Assembly: GCA_024231375.1 (NCBI GenBank)
Contig: JAAEQP010001767.1
Span: forward strand, 1 to 16,692
From: a bacterium
GTDB lineage: Bacteria; Hydrogenedentota; Hydrogenedentia; Hydrogenedentiales; SLHB01
Length of the DNA: 16,692 nt
Direction of reading: 5' to 3'
Notes under the pieces: model-generated
What the model saw: only the letters and a program-made list of their open reading frames with translations
Database searches by the model: none
What the model was told of the DNA's origin: nothing
Program-made: the position numbers and the translations under genes
Shown: piece by piece, positions 7,037 to 16,500 of the stretch
Position numbering within the stretch: position 1 is the first letter of the stretch
Layout: every line of letters begins with the position of its first letter

Positions 7037-10000
7037 TCACTCAACCCCTATTTGTATGCGAATGCTCTGGAATTCGCCCCGGTCGACCAACACGTCGAGG
7101 GCAATAGGTCCTGGCTCCTCGACGGCCACGACGGCCTTGGCGACGAATTCCTGAACTTGACTAAAGCTGCGCACGTCGACGTCGTTCACCGAGAGTATCC
7201 GGTCCCCTTCCGCCAGCCCCAACTGGGCCAGAACCTGGGCAGCTTGAGGAGGCCCCCCGGACGGCAGCCAGAATCCGTTCAAGGCCAGGCGCTCCTCTGG
7301 GGGCTCGCCGATTCGAACATTGTTGTCGTAGTTGATGCCGATCAGACTGTCCTTGCCCATTTCAGTCATGAGTTTGATGAATTGCACGATTTCACCCGCT
7401 TCTTCGCGCGAAAGCGAAACCGCGTGTTCCTTCACAACCGGTTCGTGAACCGAATACTGTAACTGCATGGGCTTCCCTGCCCGGAGGAGGTCGAAGGAGA
7501 CCGCAGGCAGGGGCGCAGACGGGTCAAGAAGGGCGTCCAACGCGTGGCGTGCGGCGTCAAGGCTATCAACAGGAACGCCTGCCACTCGCGTAATCACGTC
7601 CTCAGTCTCCAGGCAGAGTCGGGCCACGGCATTCGCCCTTGGTCCGGCATTGAGCGTCAATCCCTGCACCTCTTCCCCTTCCGAGGGCGGCGCGCTGGCC
7701 GATCCGTCCAGTGCCCGGCGAAGGAGTCCGACGTGCCGCTTCAGCCTATCGGGTGTGGTGTGTACAAGAACCGCGACCGCTTCTTGCTCAACACGTGCCT
7801 GAAGCCGCTCCGCAGTCCGCCGGTACTTGGCTTTGCTGAAACGCTCTTCAACCGTGGCGCCCGGGCAATCCTCAAGGTGCTCCGGCAGCCAAGGGGCCGC
7901 ATAGTGAACAACCACCTTCCCGTCATGCCCCGCCAGTACGAGGCGACGCCCGTTGGGGGGCATCCAAGCACGTCTGAGGGCAGCGTCCTTGTGGGTCACT
8001 ACCAGAAGTTCCTCAAGGGTTTCCGCATCCCAGACCCGGGCAGTCCGGTCCCATGAAGCGGTGAATACCCGTGTACCGTCCTGACTGTACACCGCGCTGC
8101 CGACTTCCTCGGCGTGGCCCGTGCACATCCCCTCGATTTCTCCCGTCTCCACCGACCATCTGATGACCAAGCCATCCTTCCCGCACGACATCAGGGAGCG
8201 TCCATCGGGAGCGAACGACACGTATGCGGCGCCTCGCGTGTGCCCCGTCAGCACATGCACGGCCGCGCCGGATTCGGCATCCCACAAGCCTACCGTTCCG
8301 TCCCGGGCGGCCGTGGCCAACCTGCGTCCGTCGCGTGAGAACGCCGCGTGTTTCACCGTACCATGGCTCTGCTCGATCACAATGGCCTGCACTTCAGTTC
8401 TGGGGTCCCATATGCGGATGGTTCCATCAGCGCCCGCTGAGACCATGCGGTCGTCGACAGGCGAGAATGCCACCGCGCTCACACGTCCCCGATGATCGCA
8501 AACGAGAGAGATCGGCCTGCCGGAATCGGCTTCAAGCACGAATACGGCGAACCCATCCAGCGGGGCCGAGACCAAGCCACCGTCGGCACTGAGGGCCACA
8601 CTTGACGGCCCATGCTGGGAGAACGCGGCGTGGACGCCCGCTTCCTGAAAGGTTGCGCCGTCCAACAACCGTAGCGTTCGGTCCTGGGAGACGAGAGCAA
8701 CGTGCCGCCCGTCGAGCGAGGCAGAAAGATCCGTGACGCCCTTCGAGCAAGTGGCCAAGGTTGAGCGGGTGATCGGCTCCCGTGCATCCCAGATCCGCGC
8801 GGTGCAATCACGCGACCCCGTTGCGATACGCCGGCTGTCCGGACTGATCACGGCGGAGGCAATCCCGCCCTCGTGACCGGCTAGCTGGTTCAGAAGCGCT
8901 CCGGTCGAAGCGTCCCAGACGGTCACCAAACCCGCGTTGGAGAACACCATGACCAATGCCTGATCCGGACTCATCCGCGCGTCTCGGGCTTCCTCTCCAT
9001 GGTTGTACGAGGCGAGAAGCTGCCCCCCGCTCAGGGAATATAGCCGCGCGACGCCATCCCGCGAAGCGGTCAGAACACGCTCCCCATCAGGTGTGAATCG
9101 CACGCGCTCCACATCGTTCGCACGGTCTGAACTGAACACCTCCTGGTCGGTGGACAGGTCCCACACCACCGCCACGCCTTCGTTCACGAACGCAAGTCGA
9201 GGAGCGGACGGAGCGAACTCCAACAGAGCGCCGGTGAGGGTGCGCATGGGGATCTGCTCATTCGCGCGCCAGCAGCGGATTGTGCCTTGCCGCGTGACGC
9301 TGGCGAAGTAGGTGGCGTCGTGGCTCGCGTAGGCCCCGGCCACATTCCCTTCGTGTCCCTCGAGCCGGGCCAGTTCCTCACGAGTCTGCATGTCCCACAC
9401 GCGCACGGTGCGGTCATCCGACGCCGTGATCAGTTTGGCGCCATCCCCGAGGAAACGCGCCGTGTTGACCCCGCCGGTGTGGCCTTTGAGAACGCCCGTT
9501 CCATGCCCATCCTCGGCATCATATAGCCTTGCGGTTCCGTCCCGAAGGGCGACCACCACCGTGGAACCGTCGGGACTGAACTGCCCGTCCATGATCAGGG
9601 CAGTGGGGACCTGGATCAGGGCGATGGGCGCCCCGTCCCGGGAATGCCACAGCCGAGCCGTTTTGTCGCCTGCGACGGTCAGAATCCTGGATCCTTCCGG
9701 GCTATAATGCAGCCGAAAGACGATGGATTCGTGCCCGCGCAGCGTGAACAGGTCCTGATTGCATTGCTCGAGCAGGTGCGCCCATTCCCAGTTCCTGCGC
9801 TCTTCATCCATCGACGATAGAAGCCCGTTCGCCTGGGCAAAGTTCCGCTCGCGGACATAGGACTGGGCGAGCCGTATCTGGGCAACGTAGGCCTTGTGTT
9901 CGGCACGCTCCCGGGCTTCCTTCGTCCTCTCTTTCGCCGCAACGGCGACGTCGCGTGCCTCTTCGGCCTGAAGGCGCTGCGTGTGTTCGCGATTGCGCGC

Positions 10001-11428
10001 GACGTACACCTGAAGGAACGAGACGATTCCTACGCTTGCGAGGACGAGGAGAGCGCCGGCCGCGGTGACGACGACAGCCCGGTACCTCCGGTAGAAGTGC
10101 CCGAGAAGTTCGGACGGCCCGTACCGATAACTCTTTACCAGGGCGCCGGTCAGGTACCGTTCAACTTCCTCGGCCAGTTCTTTCGCGGAACCGTAACGGC
10201 CCTCTTGGGCCTTGTGGATGGCCTTGTGACAAACGGCTTCCAACTCGGGCGGGGCCTCCGGCTCTAGCTCACTGACTGGCCGTGCTTCTTCCTCTACCAC
10301 TCGCTTGAGGATCTGGCTGCTGCTCGGCGCGCTGAAAGGCGTCGCGCCGGTGAGAAGCTGGTAGAGCATCACGCCGAGGGCGTAGACGTCCGACTGTTCG
10401 CCAATCCGCTCGGTTTCCCCCCGGGCCTGCTCAGGCGCCATGTAGTCCGGTGTACCCATGACGGCGCCCGCGGCCGTCTGCGGAGACCCATTCGCGTCGG
10501 CTTTGGCCAGCCGCTCGGGCATCTCCCGTAGATCCTGCTCGAGGGGATCGTCCGGTTCCTTGGTCACCTTGGCAAGACCCCAGTCGAGCACAACGGTCTC
10601 ACCGAACTCTCCGACCATCACGTTGCTGGGTTTGATGTCGCGATGCACCACGCCGCGACTGTGGGCGTACGCGATGGCTTGGCACAGATCGATGAAGTGC
10701 GGGAGCAATGCCAACCGTTCGGCCAGACTCCGGCAATCCTTAAGTGCGTCGGACAGGGTCCGTCCACGGACCAGCCGCATGGTGTAATACAGCCGCCCAT
10801 TGGGCCGTCGGCCCAGTTCGTACACCGGCACAATCGAGGGATGCTCGAGTCCCGCCGTGATTCGTCCTTCCTGCAGGAATCGCGAGGCCACGGCCGTCGT
10901 ACCTCGGATGGGAGTGTCCAGGTTCAAGCCGCTGCTGCTTCCTGACTCTGGCATCAACTCCTTGAGGGCAACCTCACGCCCCATCTTCACATCATGCACG
11001 AGCAGAACACGGCCCATTCCCCCTTTGCCGTGCTCGGAGATGCGCGTGTACCGCCCAGGGAGCTCGTCCAGGGGGTTCTCCTCCCCTATCGGCGCCGACT
11101 CGAATTGCGCCCGTTCCATCGGAGTAGTGGCAGTCAGGCTCGATGACGCAGTTGGCACGGCCAGATACTCCGACGCACGGTCGAAGCCCCCCAGCGAGTC
11201 GAACGCGGCATCGACGTCTCCCCCGTGGATCTCCACGAGGTGTCGCGCCAGGTTCTCCAAGAGGTCCACATCCTCGACACTGAGAGTGCCGGCCTGCACC
11301 AACCGCTCCCCCAATGAACCCGGCGCCTGCGTTGACTTGGCGGTCCATGTTGCAGCGACATCTTCGCCGCGCACCCCTTTGAGTTGAACCGCAAGGATGG
11401 CAAGAATCGAATCCCACGCCCGCTCCAT
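7037..11428 (-). CDS. Membrane Ser/Thr protein kinase with WD40 propellers and two PDZ-like domains
   Basis: Protein of 1463 aa. The ATG at 11428 is preceded by AAGGAGG; a longer frame to 11509 lacks such a site. Residues 1-120 are a helical N-terminal region of the type found in planctomycete kinases. The kinase domain spans about 126-427: Gly loop GKGGMGRV, Lys156 in VALK, catalytic Asp264 in HRDIKPSN, Asp282 in DWG (replacing DFG), and MAPE at 330-333. All key catalytic residues are present, so it should be active. A membrane helix follows at about 452-473, then a charged coiled coil (RLQAEEARDVAVAAKERTKE). About 15 WD40 repeats cover 565-1190, enough for two seven-blade propellers, with good FSPDG...DGTARLWD signatures. 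Two PDZ-like domains follow at about 1257-1327 and 1375-1463 (GLAEGDRILSVNDVDV). The kinase is predicted to be cytoplasmic and the propeller/PDZ part outside. It heads the block containing paralogs A and B. Confidence 0.93.
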   Translation of the reverse strand: MERAWDSILAILAVQLKGVRGEDVAATWTAKSTQAPGSLGERLVQAGTLSVEDVDLLENLARHLVEIHGGDVDAAFDSLGGFDRASEYLAVPTASSSLTATTPMERAQFESAPIGEENPLDELPGRYTRISEHGKGGMGRVLLVHDVKMGREVALKELMPESGSSSGLNLDTPIRGTTAVASRFLQEGRITAGLEHPSIVPVYELGRRPNGRLYYTMRLVRGRTLSDALKDCRSLAERLALLPHFIDLCQAIAYAHSRGVVHRDIKPSNVMVGEFGETVVLDWGLAKVTKEPDDPLEQDLREMPERLAKADANGSPQTAAGAVMGTPDYMAPEQARGETERIGEQSDVYALGVMLYQLLTGATPFSAPSSSQILKRVVEEEARPVSELEPEAPPELEAVCHKAIHKAQEGRYGSAKELAEEVERYLTGALVKSYRYGPSELLGHFYRRYRAVVVTAAGALLVLASVGIVSFLQVYVARNREHTQRLQAEEARDVAVAAKERTKEARERAEHKAYVAQIRLAQSYVRERNFAQANGLLSSMDEERRNWEWAHLLEQCNQDLFTLRGHESIVFRLHYSPEGSRILTVAGDKTARLWHSRDGAPIALIQVPTALIMDGQFSPDGSTVVVALRDGTARLYDAEDGHGTGVLKGHTGGVNTARFLGDGAKLITASDDRTVRVWDMQTREELARLEGHEGNVAGAYASHDATYFASVTRQGTIRCWRANEQIPMRTLTGALLEFAPSAPRLAFVNEGVAVVWDLSTDQEVFSSDRANDVERVRFTPDGERVLTASRDGVARLYSLSGGQLLASYNHGEEARDARMSPDQALVMVFSNAGLVTVWDASTGALLNQLAGHEGGIASAVISPDSRRIATGSRDCTARIWDAREPITRSTLATCSKGVTDLSASLDGRHVALVSQDRTLRLLDGATFQEAGVHAAFSQHGPSSVALSADGGLVSAPLDGFAVFVLEADSGRPISLVCDHRGRVSAVAFSPVDDRMVSAGADGTIRIWDPRTEVQAIVIEQSHGTVKHAAFSRDGRRLATAARDGTVGLWDAESGAAVHVLTGHTRGAAYVSFAPDGRSLMSCGKDGLVIRWSVETGEIEGMCTGHAEEVGSAVYSQDGTRVFTASWDRTARVWDAETLEELLVVTHKDAALRRAWMPPNGRRLVLAGHDGKVVVHYAAPWLPEHLEDCPGATVEERFSKAKYRRTAERLQARVEQEAVAVLVHTTPDRLKRHVGLLRRALDGSASAPPSEGEEVQGLTLNAGPRANAVARLCLETEDVITRVAGVPVDSLDAARHALDALLDPSAPLPAVSFDLLRAGKPMQLQYSVHEPVVKEHAVSLSREEAGEIVQFIKLMTEMGKDSLIGINYDNNVRIGEPPEERLALNGFWLPSGGPPQAAQVLAQLGLAEGDRILSVNDVDVRSFSQVQEFVAKAVVAVEEPGPIALDVLVDRGEFQSIRIQIGVE

Positions 11429-11435
11429 GGTCCTT

Positions 11436-11442
11436 CCTCCTT
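11436..11442 (-). promoter_or_regulatory. Ribosome binding site of the kinase gene
   Basis: On the minus strand this reads AAAGGAGG in context, seven bases before the ATG at 11428, and fixes the start of the kinase. The 109-bp gap between the kinase and the preceding membrane-protein gene is less G+C-rich (TATACATCGATTTGTG on the minus strand, near 11490). It could hold a promoter for the kinase block, but I cannot pick a convincing -35/-10 pair. Confidence 0.6.
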
Positions 11443-11537
11443 TGCTGGAATCCCCAAGTCCGCTCGGAAGAACCCCTATGGTAGCACACAAATCGATGTA
11501 TAGCTCCACTCAAACGTGCCGTTCGTCACTATCAGAA

Positions 11538-12275
11538 TCAGCGGTCGAGGGTGAAGGGCCGGTAGTCGCGGTCGTTGGGCAGGAGGAGGCGACCGGACTT
11601 GTGAAGTTGCTCCACGCTCTTGTTGTGAAGGAGGCGTCTGCGGATGTAGAACCAATACGGCGCGCGCAGGGGCCATGCAGGCAAGGTCTGGATGTAGGAT
11701 CCGTGGATCGCCTCGCCTTTGGTGAAGGCATCCTCGAACCCCCAAGGCACGGGTTCGACGTGAACGCCGCCCATAGTCGTGATGTAGCGGGCCGCCGCCA
11801 GATGGCGGTCGAGCAGTTCGTCGAGGGAGATCTTGCTGAAGGTCTGGAGGTAGCGGCCGGGGGCTTGCGGGGCCAGTTGAGCATCCTTGATGTTGGCGGT
11901 GGTCAGGTCGAGGTCCGGGGAAAACTCGGTAATGAAGGTGAGGGCTTTCTTGCCTCCGGTGAGGAACAGAACGAAGTAGGTTGGGTGTTCGGTGTGCCGC
12001 CAGACGGCAAGGAACCCGGAAGCGCCCGCTCTGAAGGTAAACATGCCCTCGAACTGGGAGAATCCTTTGGCCAAGGCCCGGTCGGCGTCTTCGCGGAGCT
12101 CGTCGTACATGGCCTCCGTCGCGCCTTGCTCAAGCCGGGTCAGATGAATGCCCTGGCACATCTTGGGAACCTGCATGAAGATGACGCCGATGGGCACAGC
12201 GATGCAAAGAAACAGGAAGAAGCCGATGGGGATGATGACCTCGAGGCTCGTGGGCAGGTCTGTCAGGAAATCCAT
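11538..12275 (-). CDS. Single-pass membrane protein of unknown function
   Basis: Protein of 245 aa that I do not recognise. The ATG at 12275 follows GAAGGGGG with about seven bases between. Residues about 12-34 (VIIPIGFFLFLCIAVPIGVIF) form one strong membrane helix that is not followed by a cleavage site, so it is probably an N-terminal anchor. The remaining 210 residues form a mixed, soluble-looking domain with motifs such as GFSQFEGMFTFRAG, FLAVWRHTEHPTYFVLFLTGGK and a basic C-terminus (WFYIRRRLLHNKS). No catalytic motif is apparent. The gene stands alone, 194 bp after the phosphoesterase gene and 109 bp before the kinase gene, all in the same direction. Whether it belongs to either unit cannot be told. 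A perfect hairpin lies directly before its ribosome site. Confidence 0.6.
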   Translation of the reverse strand: MDFLTDLPTSLEVIIPIGFFLFLCIAVPIGVIFMQVPKMCQGIHLTRLEQGATEAMYDELREDADRALAKGFSQFEGMFTFRAGASGFLAVWRHTEHPTYFVLFLTGGKKALTFITEFSPDLDLTTANIKDAQLAPQAPGRYLQTFSKISLDELLDRHLAAARYITTMGGVHVEPVPWGFEDAFTKGEAIHGSYIQTLPAWPLRAPYWFYIRRRLLHNKSVEQLHKSGRLLLPNDRDYRPFTLDR

Positions 12276-12290
12276 GTCCAGGCCCCCTTC

Positions 12291-12307
12291 CGCGCTTGAG
12301 AAGCGCG
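12291..12307 (-). promoter_or_regulatory. Leader hairpin abutting the ribosome site of the membrane-protein gene
   Basis: CGCGCTT at 12291-12297 and AAGCGCG at 12301-12307 form a perfect 7-bp, G+C-rich stem with a 3-nt loop. In the minus-strand transcript it ends exactly where the GAAGGGGG ribosome site (12290-12283) begins. It could stabilise the 5' end of the message or affect ribosome loading. It has no T-run and does not look like a terminator. No riboswitch family is recognisable in the 194-bp gap. Confidence 0.35.
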
Positions 12308-12469
12308 TTACCCTATTCGACCAGAACCGTTGGTCAAGGAATTCGGCCGACTCAGGGCTGACTCCGTGTTGGTTCAGGGAGATGATACTCCAGAGCCGCT
12401 TCCCGTGGAAAGGGAATGCGGCCTTGTGAGCTGTCCGTCTGCCAAGTCGCCGCTACGATGCGCGGGAAT

Positions 12470-13483
12470 CTACCCCGGATAGCGCAACTCGAGTTTGCGC
12501 GGGCTGATGATCGGGGTTGCCCCGCCCGCGTCAGGCGCGGGCAGACCCAGTTCCTCGGGTGTCGGCGGGATGAAGGCAGTGTCCCGTCCGTCGAGCGTGA
12601 GACGGCCGTCGGCGCTCAGGGTGACTACCGCGTAGAGGGGGTCCGTGTAGGGTACGGTGTGATTCACGTAGGGGTAGACCTTCTCGATCCATTCCGGGTA
12701 GCGGGTGCGTTTGTGATTTCCGCCGACCCAGTAGTAGGACATACTGTTGATGTCGAGGTACTGGATGCCGTTGATGGCGACGTGTTGATCGACGTGTCTG
12801 TGGCCCGCGAAGCAGGCCATGACCTTGGGCTGGCCGGCAGCGTTCTTGGCGTTCTCGAGGACGCGCCGCACGTCCGCGTCGTTCGTCACGTGGCCGCCGG
12901 TGTCGGACACGGGCTGGTGCGAGAACACGAATGTGGGTGCCTCTGTACGCGAGAGGTCGTCTTCGAGCCATTCGAGTTGCTCGGGTCCCACGTAGGCTGG
13001 ATAGCCGCTCTTGTGATCCAGAGGCTTGTTGTTTCCATCAAGGACGACGAAATGATACCCGCCGAAATCGAAGGAGTAGTGCGGGTTCTCCATGCCGTAG
13101 TACTCGAGGGTCTGGTCCCAGGAGTAGCCTCCGTCAATGTCGTGATTTCCGAGGGCGTGATATTTGGGCCCGGCGAATTCGTCGAAGAGCGTGATGAACC
13201 CGCGATTGGCCGGTTTCGGCCAACAGAAGTCACCCAGATCGATGATGAAACCAACCTCACGCTCGGTCATGGCTTGCACAAAGGCCGCCAACCGCACGTC
13301 GGCATCGGGCATGACGTCTTTGTGAATGTCCGTCGAAATGCCGAAGGTCACGTCCCGTGGCGCCGCGGATGCGGGCGCGGAGAGGCCGGGCACGGCGATC
13401 AAACCGAGGGCCGATGCGACGGCGCCGCGAAGAAGGTCTCTGCGGCTGGGCGACGGAGCGTTTGTGGTCTGTTTCCTCGACAT
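12470..13483 (-). CDS. Tat-exported calcineurin-like metallophosphoesterase
   Basis: Predicted 337-aa phosphoesterase exported folded by the Tat system. The ATG at 13483 follows GGAGGAA by five bases and starts a clear Tat signal: SRRDLLRGA then a hydrophobic stretch ending in APASAAP. Metal-ligand motifs of the calcineurin-like fold appear in order: Asp52-x-His54, Gly84-Asp85, Gly112-Asn-His-Asp115, His189 in FSHQP, and Gly227-His-Arg-His230. The enzyme should hold a two-metal centre and cleave phosphomono- or diesters outside the cytoplasm; the substrate cannot be deduced. The C-terminal 100 residues (SYYWVGGNHKRTRYPEW onward) form an extra strand-rich part common in secreted members. Its start lies 35 bp after the stop of the HZS-alpha-like gene, so the two are probably one operon. 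Confidence 0.9.
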   Translation of the reverse strand: MSRKQTTNAPSPSRRDLLRGAVASALGLIAVPGLSAPASAAPRDVTFGISTDIHKDVMPDADVRLAAFVQAMTEREVGFIIDLGDFCWPKPANRGFITLFDEFAGPKYHALGNHDIDGGYSWDQTLEYYGMENPHYSFDFGGYHFVVLDGNNKPLDHKSGYPAYVGPEQLEWLEDDLSRTEAPTFVFSHQPVSDTGGHVTNDADVRRVLENAKNAAGQPKVMACFAGHRHVDQHVAINGIQYLDINSMSYYWVGGNHKRTRYPEWIEKVYPYVNHTVPYTDPLYAVVTLSADGRLTLDGRDTAFIPPTPEELGLPAPDAGGATPIISPRKLELRYPG

Positions 13484-13488
13484 CCCGA

Positions 13489-13495
13489 TTCCTCC
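13489..13495 (-). promoter_or_regulatory. Ribosome binding site of the phosphoesterase gene
   Basis: On the minus strand this reads GGAGGAA, five bases before the ATG at 13483. It favours this start over the upstream ATG at 13522, which overlaps the stop of the preceding gene as ATGA and would place 13 extra residues before the Tat signal. Confidence 0.6.
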
Positions 13496-13518
13496 GCTGT
13501 TGTGAGTGTCGCCCAGGG

Positions 13519-16500
13519 TCATTGGGTTGCCGCGGCGGCAACCATGTCCACGCGGGGACGGGCGAACATGACCTCGCGTCCCTCCTTGAGGGCCTCCAGC
13601 ATCTTCGCGTAGTCGGAGTGCTTGGTGCTCTTGAATAGAGGGGGACCTTCGCCGCCGGACTCGGTGCCTATCCCCCATCCGCCGTGCTTCTTGGACAAGT
13701 GCGCCACAAGGGCGGGACTCCATTCGGGATGGGTGAAGTTCATCCAGCCGTAGCGCCCGTCCCAGAGTCCGCCGTGATCGTTCGGCTTGGGTATCGGCCC
13801 ATGGCAGGAGGTGCATTTCTCGTTGAACACGGCTAGGAACCCTTCCGTATACCATGACGCGGGCTTCCCCGTGTCCGGGTCAGTACACAGGTCACGGTAG
13901 CCGGGAGATTTGGGGCGGGAATGGTCATAGGTGGCGTAATAGGGCACGTTGGCGTCGATCCAGGCGTAGACGCGCTCGCGGTCCTCCAAGGGAATCATGC
14001 GGCCGCAGTGGTCGGTCTCGATGTGGTCCAAGAGACGGCTTGCGTGAGACCCGGTCTGAAAAGGCCGGTTGACCGCGGTAGGGGTGCGCAAGAGCCAGTA
14101 GAAATGAACCAGCGGCTTGCCCTTTGCCTCCTCTTCGGACAGGAGATCGCCTGTTTCCATGTCGTGCTGCCGATAAGATCTGCTGCGGCCCAACAGGTTG
14201 TCGTAGGCCATGTTGAATATGCGGGTCTTGTCGCCGGAGAAGTTGTAGCCTGCTTTGGGCGCGGGTCCGGAATGGCATTCGACACAGTACTTGTCGAGGA
14301 CGGGTTGGACCACCTTGACGAAATCGACGACGCCGTCCGTGCCCCAAGCGGGGAGTTCCGGACGGACGGTGGGCTTGTTCAAAGCGACCGGCGGCCGTGA
14401 CAGTCGGTGTGGTGGCGCGGTCTGGCGATTCTCGTGACACCCGATGCAACTGACCGTTTCCCCAGGCATGACCTGCAGGGCAGACGTCATCCGCTGCAAC
14501 TCGCGCCCGTCGGCATCAAGCACCTGGAGATACACTTCGCGCAATGCAGGCACTTCGATGTGGACGGAACCGTCCTCCTCAACGGGAACCCGGCCCCAGC
14601 ATTTCTTCGCGTAGTAGGTGGCATAGCCCATTGCTGGCGACTGGTCGTAGGCGCGCCTGGTCAGGTCGGCGAGCTTACGCATCTGTTCCATGACCTGGAC
14701 GTACTTGATTCTGCCGCGTTCAATCTCGGGCACGCCCACGTACACGTCGGCCACCATAACAGCGCCCCATTGAAGGTTCTGGTCGGGGTCCCCCCCGCTC
14801 TGTTCGACGGCCACGAGTTGGGGAGGCGCGTCCCGCGGCGTCAGAGGCAGCGGCCCATAGCATCCCATTCGATCATCGGCGTGGAACATGGTGTGGTTGC
14901 CGCAGAGGTCGAGCAAACACAGGGCGAACCGCTGCAGGTCGAGTCCGCAACTGACGAGAAACTGGTAGTCATTCAAGGGGAAGGGATCGCGGTAGGCCCA
15001 GCGATGGGGTCGGTCCTGGACCGAATCAATCTCGCGCGTGATGTAGGTGAAACCTTGGTCCTTGGGCGCCTCGAGGCCGGACTGATTCTGGATCAGACCG
15101 ATGGCGCCATGGGGCCAGGCGTGATGGGGCGCAAACGTGGCGACCACCAGATTGGCTCGGTTCATAACGGGCCGCGCCTGCCAGAACATGCCGACATCGC
15201 GGATGGTGTTTCCGTAGTAGAGTTGGTAGCGCCGTCCGTCGGGATTCTGCGTCCACAGGCTCTGGCGATACGTGAGATCGCGGTCGATGTACTCCCAGCG
15301 GGTGAACAGCACGCGGCCGTCCGGAAGCATCTGGGGAGAGAAGTCGGACAGGGTGTTCTGGCTGACACACCGCACGTTGGCGCCGTCCCGGTCCATGACA
15401 TAGAGGTTTGAGGTGGGCCCAGGCTGGCAGACGGTGTACCCGATGCGGCGGGTGGAGACGAAGGCGAGTTCACCCGAAGGAAGTTCGATGGCGCCGACCT
15501 CGTGGTACTGGGGATCGCGGCTGATCCTCTTGAGTCCCGTGCCATCCACGCGGATTTCGTGAATCTGCCAGCAGGGCTCGTCCTTCCGGCGATAGGAGAA
15601 GTACAGCGTCGTCGCGTCCGGGGACAGATTCATGTCGTAAATGGCGCCGTCGGGGTCTTCGAAGATGGTGGTCGGGACGGCATCGGGCGCGGCGGTGTTG
15701 AGGATACGGATAGCGCACCCCCACTGTTCGGGGGAGCTTTGCCAGATGGAGCAGTTCGCCGCGTTGGGACGACGCAACGGATGGCGCGTGAAGAAGACAA
15801 CGGGAGGCAACCGGCGCACTGGCGCACAAAGCGTTTCCCGTATCTTCCGGAGAAGCTCCCCAACCTCTTCTTTGCGGACATTGCTGCCCGCGTCCGTACG
15901 CTGGCGCAACTCATTGGCCCGGACCTCATAGCCGCCAAGTAGGTTGAGATAGGCCTGGGCGTCGCGAGACAAGCCGTACGTGGTCCTGACATGTTCGAGC
16001 AGGGGTGTACTCCGGGGCGCAAAGTAGATCGTATCGAGGGGACGGACGGACCGCTGTCGTACCAGTCTGGGATCGTCGCGAACATCCCACTCGACGATGC
16101 CCCCGCCTCGATTCGGTCGCAACTCGACATCGATGCGCAAGGCAGTTGCTGCAACCGGCTCGAAGGTGACCCGGTTGAAGACATCTTTCTCCACGCCGAA
16201 GGGGCAAGTATTCTTGACCGGGATCCAGGCGCCGTCCTTCTGGTAGGACAGTTGCCACGTGAGCGGCACGGAGCACCCACCCCACGGCGCATCATCAAGC
16301 CAGAAGACCTCCGTGGCCGAAACAGTCCGCGGCTCGCCGAAATGGTATTCCACCCATTCCCGGGTACCCTTGTGGTCCCAGAACGAATGGCGCGGCTTGT
16401 CATTGGACGTCCGAGGCTCAATGCCATCGTTGATCGCATCCACGGTGTCGCCACGAAAACAATGGGACACCTTCACCTCTTCGGCCGCGGAAGATCCCGC

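Noticed and set aside
7038..7040. GTG overlapping the kinase stop as start of paralog A
   Set aside because: The extra 24 residues have no counterpart in the core of B, and a much better ribosome site sits before the GTG at 6968, which aligns with B's core start.
11429..11509. Longer N-terminus of the kinase
   Set aside because: The added 27 residues lack a ribosome site, whereas the ATG at 11428 has a near-perfect one and begins the usual N-terminal region.
13519..13522. ATGA overlap as the start of the phosphoesterase
   Set aside because: It would put 13 extra residues before the Tat signal and has no strong ribosome site; the ATG at 13483 has GGAGGAA.
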